Source of the DNA: Thermoplasmata archaeon
Lineage (GTDB): Archaea; Thermoplasmatota; Thermoplasmata; Thermoplasmatales; Thermoplasmataceae
Assembly (NCBI GenBank): GCA_021797955.1
Contig: JAJZYV010000105.1
Location: forward strand, 1-6,638
Direction: 5' to 3'
Length of the DNA: 6,638 nucleotides
Shown: in pieces, positions 1-6,160 of the stretch
Numbering within the stretch: position 1 is the stretch's first letter
Layout of the letters: every line of letters begins with the position of its first letter
Notes under the pieces: generated by a model
Told to the model about the DNA's origin: nothing
What the model saw: only the letters and a program-made list of their open reading frames with translations
Database searches by the model: none
Made by a program: the position numbers and the translations under genes

Positions 1-1859
1 TGATCCCTCATGGGTTTATCCAGATACATGCAGTAAAGAACAGGAGCATCGAAACCTGTCAGAAGTTTCTCAGTAACAATGAGTATTTTGGGTTCCTGCC
101 CAGTATCCCTGAAGGCCTTCCTTATCCCCCTCTCCTCTTCCTCTGTGGTGTGGTATTTCCTAAGCTCTTCCCTGTCGTTGTGCCCAGGACTTATGACCAC
201 TCTTGTATATGAGGGAGGGAGATATTTGTCAAGTATATCTTTGTAAATAGCACAAGCTTCCCTGTCCACGGCAACCAGAAACGCCTTATAACCGAGGGGT
301 TCAACATTGTTTTTGAAATGTTGTGAAATGTACTGGGCAATGCTGTCCATCCTCTCCCTGTTCTTCATCATGTTTCTGAGGGTCACTTGTTTCTCCATTA
401 TTGCGTTGAGGGTTTCTATATCCGATACTCCAGCCACTTCCGCATTTTTGAGGAAATCCTTTTCCAGGGTATCCCTGTCTACAAGCATCCTGTTGGGAGC
501 CATTGAATAATTCAGCGGGAGAGTGGTGCCATCTTTTATTGATTGCTTGATACTGTACCTATCAAGATAGCCTTCCGGGTCATCCCTTCCGAATATCAGG
601 AACGTATCATTCTTTCCTGATGCTCTAGAGACAGGAGTACCGGTGAAACCTATAAGAGTTGCATTGGGTATTGCTCCCACGAGGAAATTTCCCAGTTTCC
701 CTCCAGTTGTTCTGTGAGCCTCGTCCACGAAGACGAATATCTCGCTGTTGAGATTGATTTTCTCGGGCATTCCCTCGAATTTCTGTATTGTTGATACTAT
801 GATCGTGGAAATTTCTGACTTCAGGAGCGATTGCAATTCCTTCTTATTTTCCGTGACGTGAACGTTCTCAAACCCCAAAGCAGAAAGGTTGCTGAAAAGT
901 TGGCTTTCTAGTTCATTTCTGTCCACAAGCATGAGTATTATCGGTCTCTTGATCTGTCTGTGTTCCATTATCTTCTTTGCTGCAATTATCATGGAGTAAG
1001 TTTTACCCGATCCCTGAGTGTGCCATATCAGCCCTCTTTTCTTGGGCTCAATACTCCTATCAAGTATCCTCTCTGTAGCTCTGATCTGGTGGGGTCTAAG
1101 CACTGCCTTTTTCAGTTCGTCATCCTGTCTGATGAACAATATGTTATCCCTGATGAAAATAAGAACTCTATCAGGAGAGAAGAATGATTTCACCCGATAT
1201 TCAAGTTTCTGGTCATTCTCAAGTCTCCATGAAAATACGTTCTTGCTGGAGAAATTCCATGTAGGTCCATAGAAAAAGTCCAGTATGTTTGTTACCTGGT
1301 ATGATTGAGGGATCACCATCATCTCTGGTGTTTCCTCATGATATCTCCTTACCTGATTGAGTCCATCTTGAATACCATCTAGACGGTAGGGGGCCTTTGC
1401 TTCTAGAATGAATATAGGAATACCATTTACAAAGAACACTACATCCGGCCTGTTAGTCTTCACTCCATTTGTGAAGCTCATCTCATCTGTTATGTGGAAC
1501 TCATTCCTTTCTGGCTTCTCAAAATCTACGAGCTTCACGTTCCTGTCCCTTCTCTCCTCTGGAACAAATACTGTTCCCATTCCTATAAGATGTTCCCATG
1601 CTTTCTGATTTCCTTCAATGTTTGCAGCGATGCTATTCTCAAGCCTTTTAATTATGGTATTTGCAGTTTCCAGATTTGCATTGAAATCCGAGTTTAATTT
1701 TATTATCTGAGACGAGAACACCTGTTTGAGGATTAGTCCAGTTTCTCCCTCTCTCATCCTCAGAGCATCATTTGGACTCAAGTATTTCCATCCTATCTGT
1801 CTGGCATACTCAATTATTGGATTTTGGACGCTGGATTTCTCAGATGCAAAAGCGGGCAT
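1..1859 (-). CDS. hsdR: Type I restriction enzyme subunit R (HsdR), N-terminal 619 residues, cut by the left edge
   Basis: This is the ATP-dependent translocase and nuclease subunit of a type I restriction complex; it cuts unmodified DNA after DNA translocation. Reading leftward from the ATG at 1859, the frame is open for 619 codons with no stop, and the rest lies outside the window (HsdR is usually about 1000 aa). The nuclease domain shows PD (138-139), EAK (153-155) and a QVRRY motif (169-173) matching the conserved QxxxY of type I endonucleases. The helicase part shows RPHQ (255-258), Walker A TQGSGKT (281-287), VDRN around residue 313, DEAH (379-382), GFTGTP (404-409) and LLTGFDAP (599-606). 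All key residues seen are intact, so the visible part looks functional. The start overlaps the hsdS stop as TGATG and has a good Shine-Dalgarno at 1866-1873, so translation is probably coupled. It is the last gene of the M-S-R operon. Confidence 0.95.
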   Translation of the reverse strand, partial: MPAFASEKSSVQNPIIEYARQIGWKYLSPNDALRMREGETGLILKQVFSSQIIKLNSDFNANLETANTIIKRLENSIAANIEGNQKAWEHLIGMGTVFVPEERRDRNVKLVDFEKPERNEFHITDEMSFTNGVKTNRPDVVFFVNGIPIFILEAKAPYRLDGIQDGLNQVRRYHEETPEMMVIPQSYQVTNILDFFYGPTWNFSSKNVFSWRLENDQKLEYRVKSFFSPDRVLIFIRDNILFIRQDDELKKAVLRPHQIRATERILDRSIEPKKRGLIWHTQGSGKTYSMIIAAKKIMEHRQIKRPIILMLVDRNELESQLFSNLSALGFENVHVTENKKELQSLLKSEISTIIVSTIQKFEGMPEKINLNSEIFVFVDEAHRTTGGKLGNFLVGAIPNATLIGFTGTPVSRASGKNDTFLIFGRDDPEGYLDRYSIKQSIKDGTTLPLNYSMAPNRMLVDRDTLEKDFLKNAEVAGVSDIETLNAIMEKQVTLRNMMKNRERMDSIAQYISQHFKNNVEPLGYKAFLVAVDREACAIYKDILDKYLPPSYTRVVISPGHNDREELRKYHTTEEEERGIRKAFRDTGQEPKILIVTEKLLTGFDAPVLYCMYLDKPMRD

Positions 1860-2428
1860 CAGTTTTCACTTCCGGACGATTCTGTTTTAACCCTAACTTT
1901 TCCAGTTAGAAGATCGTTCATTAAAACCTTTTTCAGTTTCTCAAGATGCTCTCTCCTCCCTTTCAGAAGTTCCAGTTTTTCGTCAACTGTTGAAAGGATT
2001 TCGGCGATTTTTTTCTGCTCTTCAAAATTTGGGAGCTGTATTAAAAAGTTATTTAAGAAGGTCTGTGTGATGATGGGATGAGTTGTCTTTGAAGCAAATT
2101 TGTTAAGTTTTTTGTATTTAAGTAAATAAAACAGGAAAGGTAAATAAATTATTGATCTTTGATGAGTTTCACTATAAATTGCATTATCGCTTATCCATAT
2201 CTTTCTTTTTCCTAAATGTACTTCTCCTGATGCGCCAACTCTACCGATAATTATTGTAAAATCATTGTCTACTAAGAAATCTTTGGTATATCCTATAATT
2301 CCATTAGCTCCATAAATAGGGATGTTACTATCTTTATAGGTCTTAGGGGATTCACCATTTTTTAGATTTAAAATTGTTCCAAGTTTAACAACTTCCCATT
2401 CCTCAGGTATTTCCCCCATCTCCGTCAT
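1859..2428 (-). CDS. hsdS: Type I restriction-modification specificity subunit (HsdS), half-size with a single target recognition domain
   Basis: HsdS tells the HsdM and HsdR subunits which DNA sequence to bind. Usual S subunits are about 380-460 aa with two target recognition domains (TRDs), each followed by a long spacer helix; this one has 189 aa and one of each. It opens with the family hallmark GEIPEEWEVVKLG (5-17), has the TRD motif IGRVGASGEVHL (61-72), then PNFEEQKKIAEIL (133-145), a charged spacer helix (about 140-172) and LLTGKVRVK (173-181) at its end. It probably works as a homodimer, as engineered half-S subunits do. The ATG at 2428 lies 13 nt after the hsdM stop with only a weak ribosome site; ATG 2419 is an alternative. 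In-frame codons just before the ATG spell GYK, usual in longer S proteins, but no start codon precedes them before a stop. The TRD-coding part is far more AT-rich than its neighbours. Its stop overlaps the hsdR start. Confidence 0.9.
   Translation of the reverse strand: MTEMGEIPEEWEVVKLGTILNLKNGESPKTYKDSNIPIYGANGIIGYTKDFLVDNDFTIIIGRVGASGEVHLGKRKIWISDNAIYSETHQRSIIYLPFLFYLLKYKKLNKFASKTTHPIITQTFLNNFLIQLPNFEEQKKIAEILSTVDEKLELLKGRREHLEKLKKVLMNDLLTGKVRVKTESSGSEN
1866..1873 (-). promoter_or_regulatory. Shine-Dalgarno site of hsdR
   Basis: On the minus strand this reads GGAAGTGA, one mismatch from GGAGGTGA, the complement of the usual archaeal 16S rRNA 3' end. It sits 6 nt before the ATG at 1859, inside the end of hsdS. 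It decides the hsdR start and suits a downstream gene in an operon, unlike the leaderless first gene hsdM. Confidence 0.7.
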
Positions 2429-2441
2429 CTTGTATCCAGGT

Positions 2442-3959
2442 CTAGCCGTAATAACCGAGCCCCTTCAAATAGGATTTGAGTTTTTCATCAACTTGCTTGA
2501 GTTTGTTATCGGTTTCAGAAATATCTGACAATACCTTCTTTATGTCTATTTTTTCTTCATTGTCTATTTTCATTAGGTATAGTGTGACGTTGAGGTTTCC
2601 ATCTTGGCTTAGAACAAAGTCTTTTGATCGTGTGGATGAGAACCCCTCCTGATCCTGAAAAGAGTTGAACACATTTACAATCTTATCAATATGTTCTGGG
2701 TATAATTGATTCAATCTCCTAACTTCCTTATGTTTACCAAACTCCTCAGATGCGTCAATGAACAAAATTTTATCCTTCCTCAAGAGTTCCTTGTTCATGT
2801 TGAATATCAGTATAGCCGCCGGGGCTACTGTGTTATAGAATAGTTTCTCGGGCAAGGAGATGATGCATTCAACCAGATCCTTTTCAATAACTGACTTCCT
2901 GATTTTCCCCTCTACATTTCCCCTGAAGAGGGCTCCCTGATCCAAAATAACAACAACTCTCTTTTTGGCAGAAGCTAACATGTGCTGTATCCATGCCCAG
3001 TCACCACCTGATTTAGGCGGGATTCCGAAGATAAAACGATTGTAGGGGTCGTTTTTCAGCTGCTCCGGATCGAATTTCTGGTCCCACATTGGATTTGCAG
3101 TAACCTTATCAAACTGCATCAGGGAACCGTCTGGATTGACGAATGCCGGTCTCTCCATCGTATCTCCTATCCTTATTTCAGCAGAATCTATGTCGTGGAT
3201 GATTGCATTCATTCTAGACATAGCATAGGTAAGACGGTTTATCTCCTGCGCATAGAGTTTGGGAAAGTCTAGCGTGCTCTCACGACCATATTTTTTAACG
3301 AAGGAATCGTAGCTTCTTATTAGGAGACCTCCGGAACCGCATGCTGGATCGTACACGGATTCACCCGGCTCAGGTGAAAGTACTCTTCCCATCAACTGTG
3401 CCACTTCTCTTGGTGTATAGAATTCCCCAGCACTTTTGCCAGAACCTTCGGAGAACTTCCCCAAGAGATATTCATATGCGTTTCCAAGTAAATCAGAATC
3501 TATATCTTTTAATCCAAGCCTCTTTCTGTTTAAAATATCCAGGAGTTTTCTAAGGCTTGAATCGGTAATAGTTCTGGTACCACCAGTTGATTCATTGTAA
3601 TCTATCAGGTCAACAACACCTTGCAACCTAGGATTCTCCCTTGCCAAGTCTCTCATGGCAGATGTCAGATATTCGCCCAGGGATTCCTTTTGATCAACCA
3701 TGCTTTTCCATCTTGCTTTTTCAGGTATGTAGAATCTGACGAGCTTGTGATCTGAATTGACCATTGCTAGAGATACATCTTTGCTGTCCGATATATTCAT
3801 CAGTTCGTCTTCGAAGACATCGCTTAACCTCTTGAGAAAGACAAGGGGAATTATGAAATCTTTATACTTAGGGGCCTCGATCTCTCCCCTAATAGAACAG
3901 GCAGCTTCCCATAACCAAGATTCTAGGCTTCCACCGTTATTGTTAGAGGTTGTTGTCAT
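2442..3959 (-). CDS. hsdM: Type I restriction-modification methyltransferase subunit (HsdM)
   Basis: This is the adenine-N6 methyltransferase subunit. With HsdS it methylates the recognition site using S-adenosylmethionine, protecting host DNA, and it is also part of the restriction complex. Numbered from ATG 3959 (505 aa, normal length), it has a helical N-terminal domain (about 10-150), the family signature SAGEFYTP (176-183), the SAM-binding motif DPACGSG (204-210), YAQE (236-239) and the catalytic motif IV as NPMW (289-292). Most HsdM proteins have NPPF or NPPY there; I recall NPMW from some type I M subunits, so activity is still expected. A TTG codon at 3962 could extend the frame by one residue, but the ATG is preferred because the TATA box at 3983-3988 is centred about 26 nt upstream, the spacing of a leaderless transcript. 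It is the first gene of the operon; hsdS follows after 13 nt in another frame. Confidence 0.95.
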   Translation of the reverse strand: MTTTSNNNGGSLESWLWEAACSIRGEIEAPKYKDFIIPLVFLKRLSDVFEDELMNISDSKDVSLAMVNSDHKLVRFYIPEKARWKSMVDQKESLGEYLTSAMRDLARENPRLQGVVDLIDYNESTGGTRTITDSSLRKLLDILNRKRLGLKDIDSDLLGNAYEYLLGKFSEGSGKSAGEFYTPREVAQLMGRVLSPEPGESVYDPACGSGGLLIRSYDSFVKKYGRESTLDFPKLYAQEINRLTYAMSRMNAIIHDIDSAEIRIGDTMERPAFVNPDGSLMQFDKVTANPMWDQKFDPEQLKNDPYNRFIFGIPPKSGGDWAWIQHMLASAKKRVVVILDQGALFRGNVEGKIRKSVIEKDLVECIISLPEKLFYNTVAPAAILIFNMNKELLRKDKILFIDASEEFGKHKEVRRLNQLYPEHIDKIVNVFNSFQDQEGFSSTRSKDFVLSQDGNLNVTLYLMKIDNEEKIDIKKVLSDISETDNKLKQVDEKLKSYLKGLGYYG

Positions 3960-3982
3960 CAAAACTCAATGCTCGATGAAGG

Positions 3983-3995
3983 TTATAATTTTTCC
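3983..3995 (-). promoter_or_regulatory. Archaeal promoter (BRE plus TATA box) of the hsdMSR operon
   Basis: On the minus strand the sequence is GGAAAAATTATAA, a purine-rich BRE-like element running into TTATAA (3983-3988). The box centre is about 26 nt from the hsdM ATG, so transcription should start at or next to the start codon and give a leaderless mRNA. No other strong start site was seen further upstream. Confidence 0.6.
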
Positions 3996-4103
3996 TTTCG
4001 AGATATCGACTGCGGATGTGACTTTACATCATTTTCTTCATCCCATGCATTGCGTCCTATTTGCCAGGAAGGCTTTACACAAAAAATTGAAACTGAATTT
4101 CTG

Positions 4104-4109
4104 TTATAA
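4104..4109 (+). promoter_or_regulatory. TATA box of the 225-aa nuclease-like gene
   Basis: TTATAA lies with its centre about 23 nt before the ATG at 4129, again fitting a leaderless transcript. No Shine-Dalgarno sequence precedes this ATG. The other in-frame ATG at 4141 would be about 34 nt from the box, a poorer fit. Confidence 0.5.
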
Positions 4110-4128
4110 CTGTATTTCTTAAAACAAG

Positions 4129-4806
4129 ATGTCAGAACACATGAAAGTGACCAAAAGGTTCGTTAATATAGAAAATAGTTATAAGAGCCATATGGACAAT
4201 GCGTCTTTTAGGAAAGAATTGCTCGAGGCAGTAAGAAGAACGACTAAAGACTTGACTGAGGTCAGTAAAAAGTTATTGACCCAAGGAAAAGAAGATGACG
4301 ACAATTATTTTCCATATGAAGCTAAATACAAAGCACATCTTTACCACTATTTACTGGCTTGTGGCGTATCACATCAGGAATTAGCATTTGAATGGATGCC
4401 AGACAATTCTAAAACTAAGCATGATCATTTTGACCTCTGGTACAGAGATTTACAAAAGAAATACAACACCTTGATCGAGGTCAAATATGTCTCCGGACTA
4501 AATAGGTCCAAAAGCGATATAAGGAAACCAGACTACCGCACATACAAAGATGGAAAACTGGCGTCAGGAATAATCTACGATGTTATCAAGCTTCATAATG
4601 CCTGTAAAGGAAATAAAAATGGAAACGAATACCATGGGATCATGCTGATGTATTTGGCGGAACCAAAAATAAAAGACAATCTTGAATTGAGCAATATTAG
4701 CCATAGTATAATGAAGCAGGTAGCGAAAGAAGCAAACAACAGACCAGAAAATGTAGAATTACTTTGGACGTCCAAAAAACGAACAGAGTACATTTCCTTT
4801 GAATGA
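4129..4806 (+). CDS. Hypothetical protein with a PD-(D/E)XK nuclease-like pattern, divergent from the type I RM operon
   Basis: I do not recognise a named family for this 225-aa soluble protein. It has a charged helical N-terminus (about 25-60), a helix with a conserved-looking glutamate (YEAKYKAHLYHYLL, E64), then HFDLWY (D102 after H100), a short hairpin, LIEVKYV (E117, K119), and a helix IIYDVIKLHNA (149-159). An acidic residue after a strand followed 15 residues later by E-x-K on a hydrophobic strand is the PD-(D/E)XK nuclease layout, so a restriction-like nuclease fold is inferred, not shown. No signal peptide or membrane segment is visible. Start: ATG 4129 fits the TATA box at 4104-4109; ATG 4141 is an alternative. 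It is transcribed away from hsdM and may be an accessory or solitary defence nuclease. The alternative is a non-catalytic protein of the same fold. Confidence 0.75.
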   Translation: MSEHMKVTKRFVNIENSYKSHMDNASFRKELLEAVRRTTKDLTEVSKKLLTQGKEDDDNYFPYEAKYKAHLYHYLLACGVSHQELAFEWMPDNSKTKHDHFDLWYRDLQKKYNTLIEVKYVSGLNRSKSDIRKPDYRTYKDGKLASGIIYDVIKLHNACKGNKNGNEYHGIMLMYLAEPKIKDNLELSNISHSIMKQVAKEANNRPENVELLWTSKKRTEYISFE

Positions 4807-5132
4807 GTTTATGAATATTCATCGACATTCTGGTGAATAGTTTATTAAGTTCTAGTCATATTTAATAATATTACCTAGAGCGTAGTGCTACTGAGGTTGC
4901 TACACGATTTATGATAAGTTATCGAATAGGCAAGATATCGTCTCTAGAAATTGATTCTGGGCCTTACAGGATATGGTCAGCCAGACTCCAGGTCCTTACT
5001 TCACGCTACATTTTCGGCAATTGATTGCAAAACACGGGAAACCACTGATGATCATTTGGCTCAATGGAAATATAACCTCGAACACTACTAATTTAATGAA
5101 ATCCTGTTATGATTTTGTAGAGCTGAAAATAG
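4807..5132. other. 326-bp stretch without a convincing gene
   Basis: Past the palindrome at 4811-4822, the stretch has an AT-rich TATA-like run (4858-4872), a hairpin-like GTAG-TG-CTAC (4882-4891) and a repeated TGCTAC (4886-4891 and 4898-4903). Two tiny plus-strand frames are open: 37 aa from ATG 4911 to the stop at 5022-5024, and 55 aa from ATG 4973 to 5140. They overlap in different frames and neither resembles a known protein, so this may be decayed sequence. Confidence 0.5.
4811..4822. repeat. Perfect 12-bp palindrome just after the nuclease-like gene
   Basis: ATGAATATTCAT equals its own reverse complement and begins 5 nt after the stop codon. A short T-containing stretch follows. It could aid transcript ending or bind a dimeric protein, but an AT-rich palindrome of this size can arise by chance. 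Confidence 0.3.
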
Positions 5133-5140
5133 CTAACTAG
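4973..5140 (+). CDS. Possible 55-aa ORF, doubtful
   Basis: Starts at ATG 4973 and ends at TAG 5138-5140, overlapping the 3' end of the opposite-strand membrane protein gene by 8 nt. The product includes HFRQLIAKHGKPLMIIWLNG, which reads like a plausible protein segment but matches no family I recognise. No TATA box at leaderless distance and no Shine-Dalgarno site support the start. It may be a gene remnant or a chance frame. Confidence 0.15.
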   Translation: MVSQTPGPYFTLHFRQLIAKHGKPLMIIWLNGNITSNTTNLMKSCYDFVELKIAN

Positions 5141-5480
5141 GCCTATTCCTCCTTCTGGCTCCCTCTAGGACCGCACCGAGGATAAACCCGAAAAACAGGC
5201 CTGCAAAAACACCAAAAGTAAGACCGCGTGCCAAGGCAGCTGTCAACGCATAAGAAAATGAAATGGCTGATTGGTTTACGTCAGAATATAAGGTCTTGAA
5301 GTTAGTAAGGAGAAGGGTGTAGTTTTCTTTAGAGTAGTTCCCCGAAAAGTTGGGGGTTATGGTAATGCCAGGTAGGAAGTCATTGGAGGTAGCTCCTGTG
5401 TGCGGAACTATGAACAAAAAAAAGACTGAGATGGTGAGCAGAAGGAGAACGACCGCTATGACTTTTGTTACATTCCGCAT
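5133..5480 (-). CDS. Small membrane protein with two membrane segments and a sequon-rich outer loop
   Basis: This is an unrecognised 115-aa protein. A hydrophobic segment (about 7-25) follows the basic N-terminus MRNVTK. A polar loop (about 28-78) comes next, then a second, glycine-rich membrane segment (about 84-105) and a basic tail with ARRRNRPS. The charges place both ends in the cytoplasm and the loop outside. The loop holds four N-x-S/T sequons (N44, N48, N53, N69), consistent with archaeal surface N-glycosylation, which is inference. The start is ATG 5480; a TATA-like TTAATAAT (5506-5513 on the minus strand) is centred about 30 nt upstream, slightly long for a leaderless start. It is followed leftward by the gene-poor stretch. 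The 135-aa membrane protein lies 150 bp upstream on the same strand, but that gap with its own promoter-like box argues against a tight operon. Confidence 0.65.
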   Translation of the reverse strand: MRNVTKVIAVVLLLLTISVFFLFIVPHTGATSNDFLPGITITPNFSGNYSKENYTLLLTNFKTLYSDVNQSAISFSYALTAALARGLTFGVFAGLFFGFILGAVLEGARRRNRPS

Positions 5481-5505
5481 TTACTCAGAACTGATTTTCA
5501 ATTTG

Positions 5506-5513
5506 ATTATTAA
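5506..5513 (-). promoter_or_regulatory. Weak TATA-like box upstream of the 115-aa membrane protein gene
   Basis: Reads TTAATAAT on the minus strand, centred about 30 nt before ATG 5480. The distance would give a leader of only a few nucleotides. The upstream BRE-like bases are not convincing. Confidence 0.3.
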
Positions 5514-5562
5514 GGTTCATGAAGAAATCTTCCACTCGAGGACTCGGAGCCCCTATCATTTG

Positions 5563-5574
5563 TGATATATATCA
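5563..5574. repeat. Perfect 12-bp palindrome TGATATATATCA
   Basis: It lies in the 150-bp gap between the two small membrane protein genes, about 85 nt upstream of ATG 5480. It is self-complementary over 12 bp. It could be a protein-binding site, but its alternating AT core makes chance likely. Confidence 0.25.
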
Positions 5575-5630
5575 GTACATAACTATCTGGAACAATTCTC
5601 TCATGTCCGTCCCATGTGATATGAGGGGAG

Positions 5631-6038
5631 TCAGTATATATTTGCAATATACCAAGCAATCGCAGAGAGTATGACTGGGCCTGCTATCCACTCTGCATTC
5701 CTAGATATCCTTCTACCGAATCCCCGGAGTATCCAGTAGAAGTAGGCAATGGAAGTGAGTATTGCCATGGAGGGTGTGTATTTCAAATTCATATAGAGGT
5801 AGGGAATGACGGTTGGATAGAGGAGATATGAAATAACTGTAAGGATCACTGTGCTCAGGAAATAACCGATGACAATTCTCCACAACGGTTGCCTCCTCCT
5901 GCTCCATGCAATCCTCCCCGCCTTATTTCTGGAATATGTGAACATGCTTCCACCAAATGTGGTGATCACGGCTGCTGCAATGTAATAGTAGACGAAGCTT
6001 ATCCAGAACGGTATGATTCCACCGATGGGTATATCCAC
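5631..6038 (-). CDS. Small membrane protein with four predicted membrane segments
   Basis: This is an unrecognised 135-aa integral membrane protein. Hydrophobic segments lie at about 7-30, 54-80, 88-104 and 117-133. Basic loops between segments 1 and 2 (RNKAGRIAWSRRRQ, 37-50) and between 3 and 4 (RGFGRRISR, 105-113) should face the cytoplasm, placing both ends outside. No enzyme motif is visible, so no function is proposed. The start is a GTG at 6038; on the minus strand a TATA-like CATACATA lies about 26 nt upstream, supporting this start over the internal ATG at residue 32. A shorter open frame inside it (5713-5907) is out of phase and was discarded. Confidence 0.65.
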   Translation of the reverse strand: MDIPIGGIIPFWISFVYYYIAAAVITTFGGSMFTYSRNKAGRIAWSRRRQPLWRIVIGYFLSTVILTVISYLLYPTVIPYLYMNLKYTPSMAILTSIAYFYWILRGFGRRISRNAEWIAGPVILSAIAWYIANIY

Positions 6039-6059
6039 GAAATGCAGTAATACTTCTGC

Positions 6060-6067
6060 CTATGTAT
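6060..6067 (-). promoter_or_regulatory. TATA-like box upstream of the 135-aa membrane protein gene
   Basis: Minus-strand CATACATA, centred about 26 nt before the GTG at 6038, is at the right distance for a leaderless transcript. The match to a TATA consensus is only fair. Confidence 0.3.
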
Positions 6068-6160
6068 GACTTTGGAATGCCCGTTACAGTAATGATTGAG
6101 TGGATAAGCTGTGGTGCTGGGAAGGGTTACACCACGTGGAAATAAGAGGCCGGGTTCCAG

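Larger units (their letters stand above)
3960..4128. promoter_or_regulatory. Divergent intergenic region between hsdM and the nuclease-like gene
   Basis: These 169 bp carry both outward-facing TATA boxes (3983-3988 for hsdM, 4104-4109 for the plus-strand gene), about 115 bp apart. A small inverted repeat lies between them: GATGT at 4015-4019 and ACATC at 4026-4030. It is too short to call an operator. No controller-protein gene is visible beside it. Confidence 0.45.

Noticed and set aside
307..1697. Several plus-strand open frames of 66-84 aa opposite hsdR
   Set aside because: They lie antisense to a continuous, motif-rich hsdR frame, show no recognisable domains and have no promoter or ribosome site of note.
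1..1859. Idea that hsdR is a pseudogene because its end is missing
   Set aside because: The frame was checked codon by codon and has no stop or shift; the gene simply continues past the left edge.
1824..2081. 85-aa plus-strand frame opposite the hsdS and hsdR junction
   Set aside because: It is antisense to well-supported genes; its phenylalanine- and serine-rich composition is the mirror of the lysine- and glutamate-rich HsdS spacer helix.
3757..4122. 121-aa plus-strand frame running from hsdM into the intergenic region
   Set aside because: It is mostly antisense to the conserved N-terminus of HsdM and crosses both promoter boxes; no domain is recognisable.
4593..4793. 66-aa minus-strand frame opposite the nuclease-like gene
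   Set aside because: It is a hydrophobic shadow of the plus-strand gene with no start signals.
5350..5565. 71-aa plus-strand frame opposite the 115-aa membrane protein
   Set aside because: The minus-strand frame has a coherent membrane topology and a promoter-like box; this one has neither.
5531..5575. tRNA-like string near GACTCGGAGCCCC
   Set aside because: No cloverleaf arms, anticodon stem or CCA-side pairing could be built from the sequence around it.
5713..5907. 64-aa minus-strand frame inside the 135-aa membrane protein gene
   Set aside because: It is out of phase with a frame that gives four clean membrane segments.
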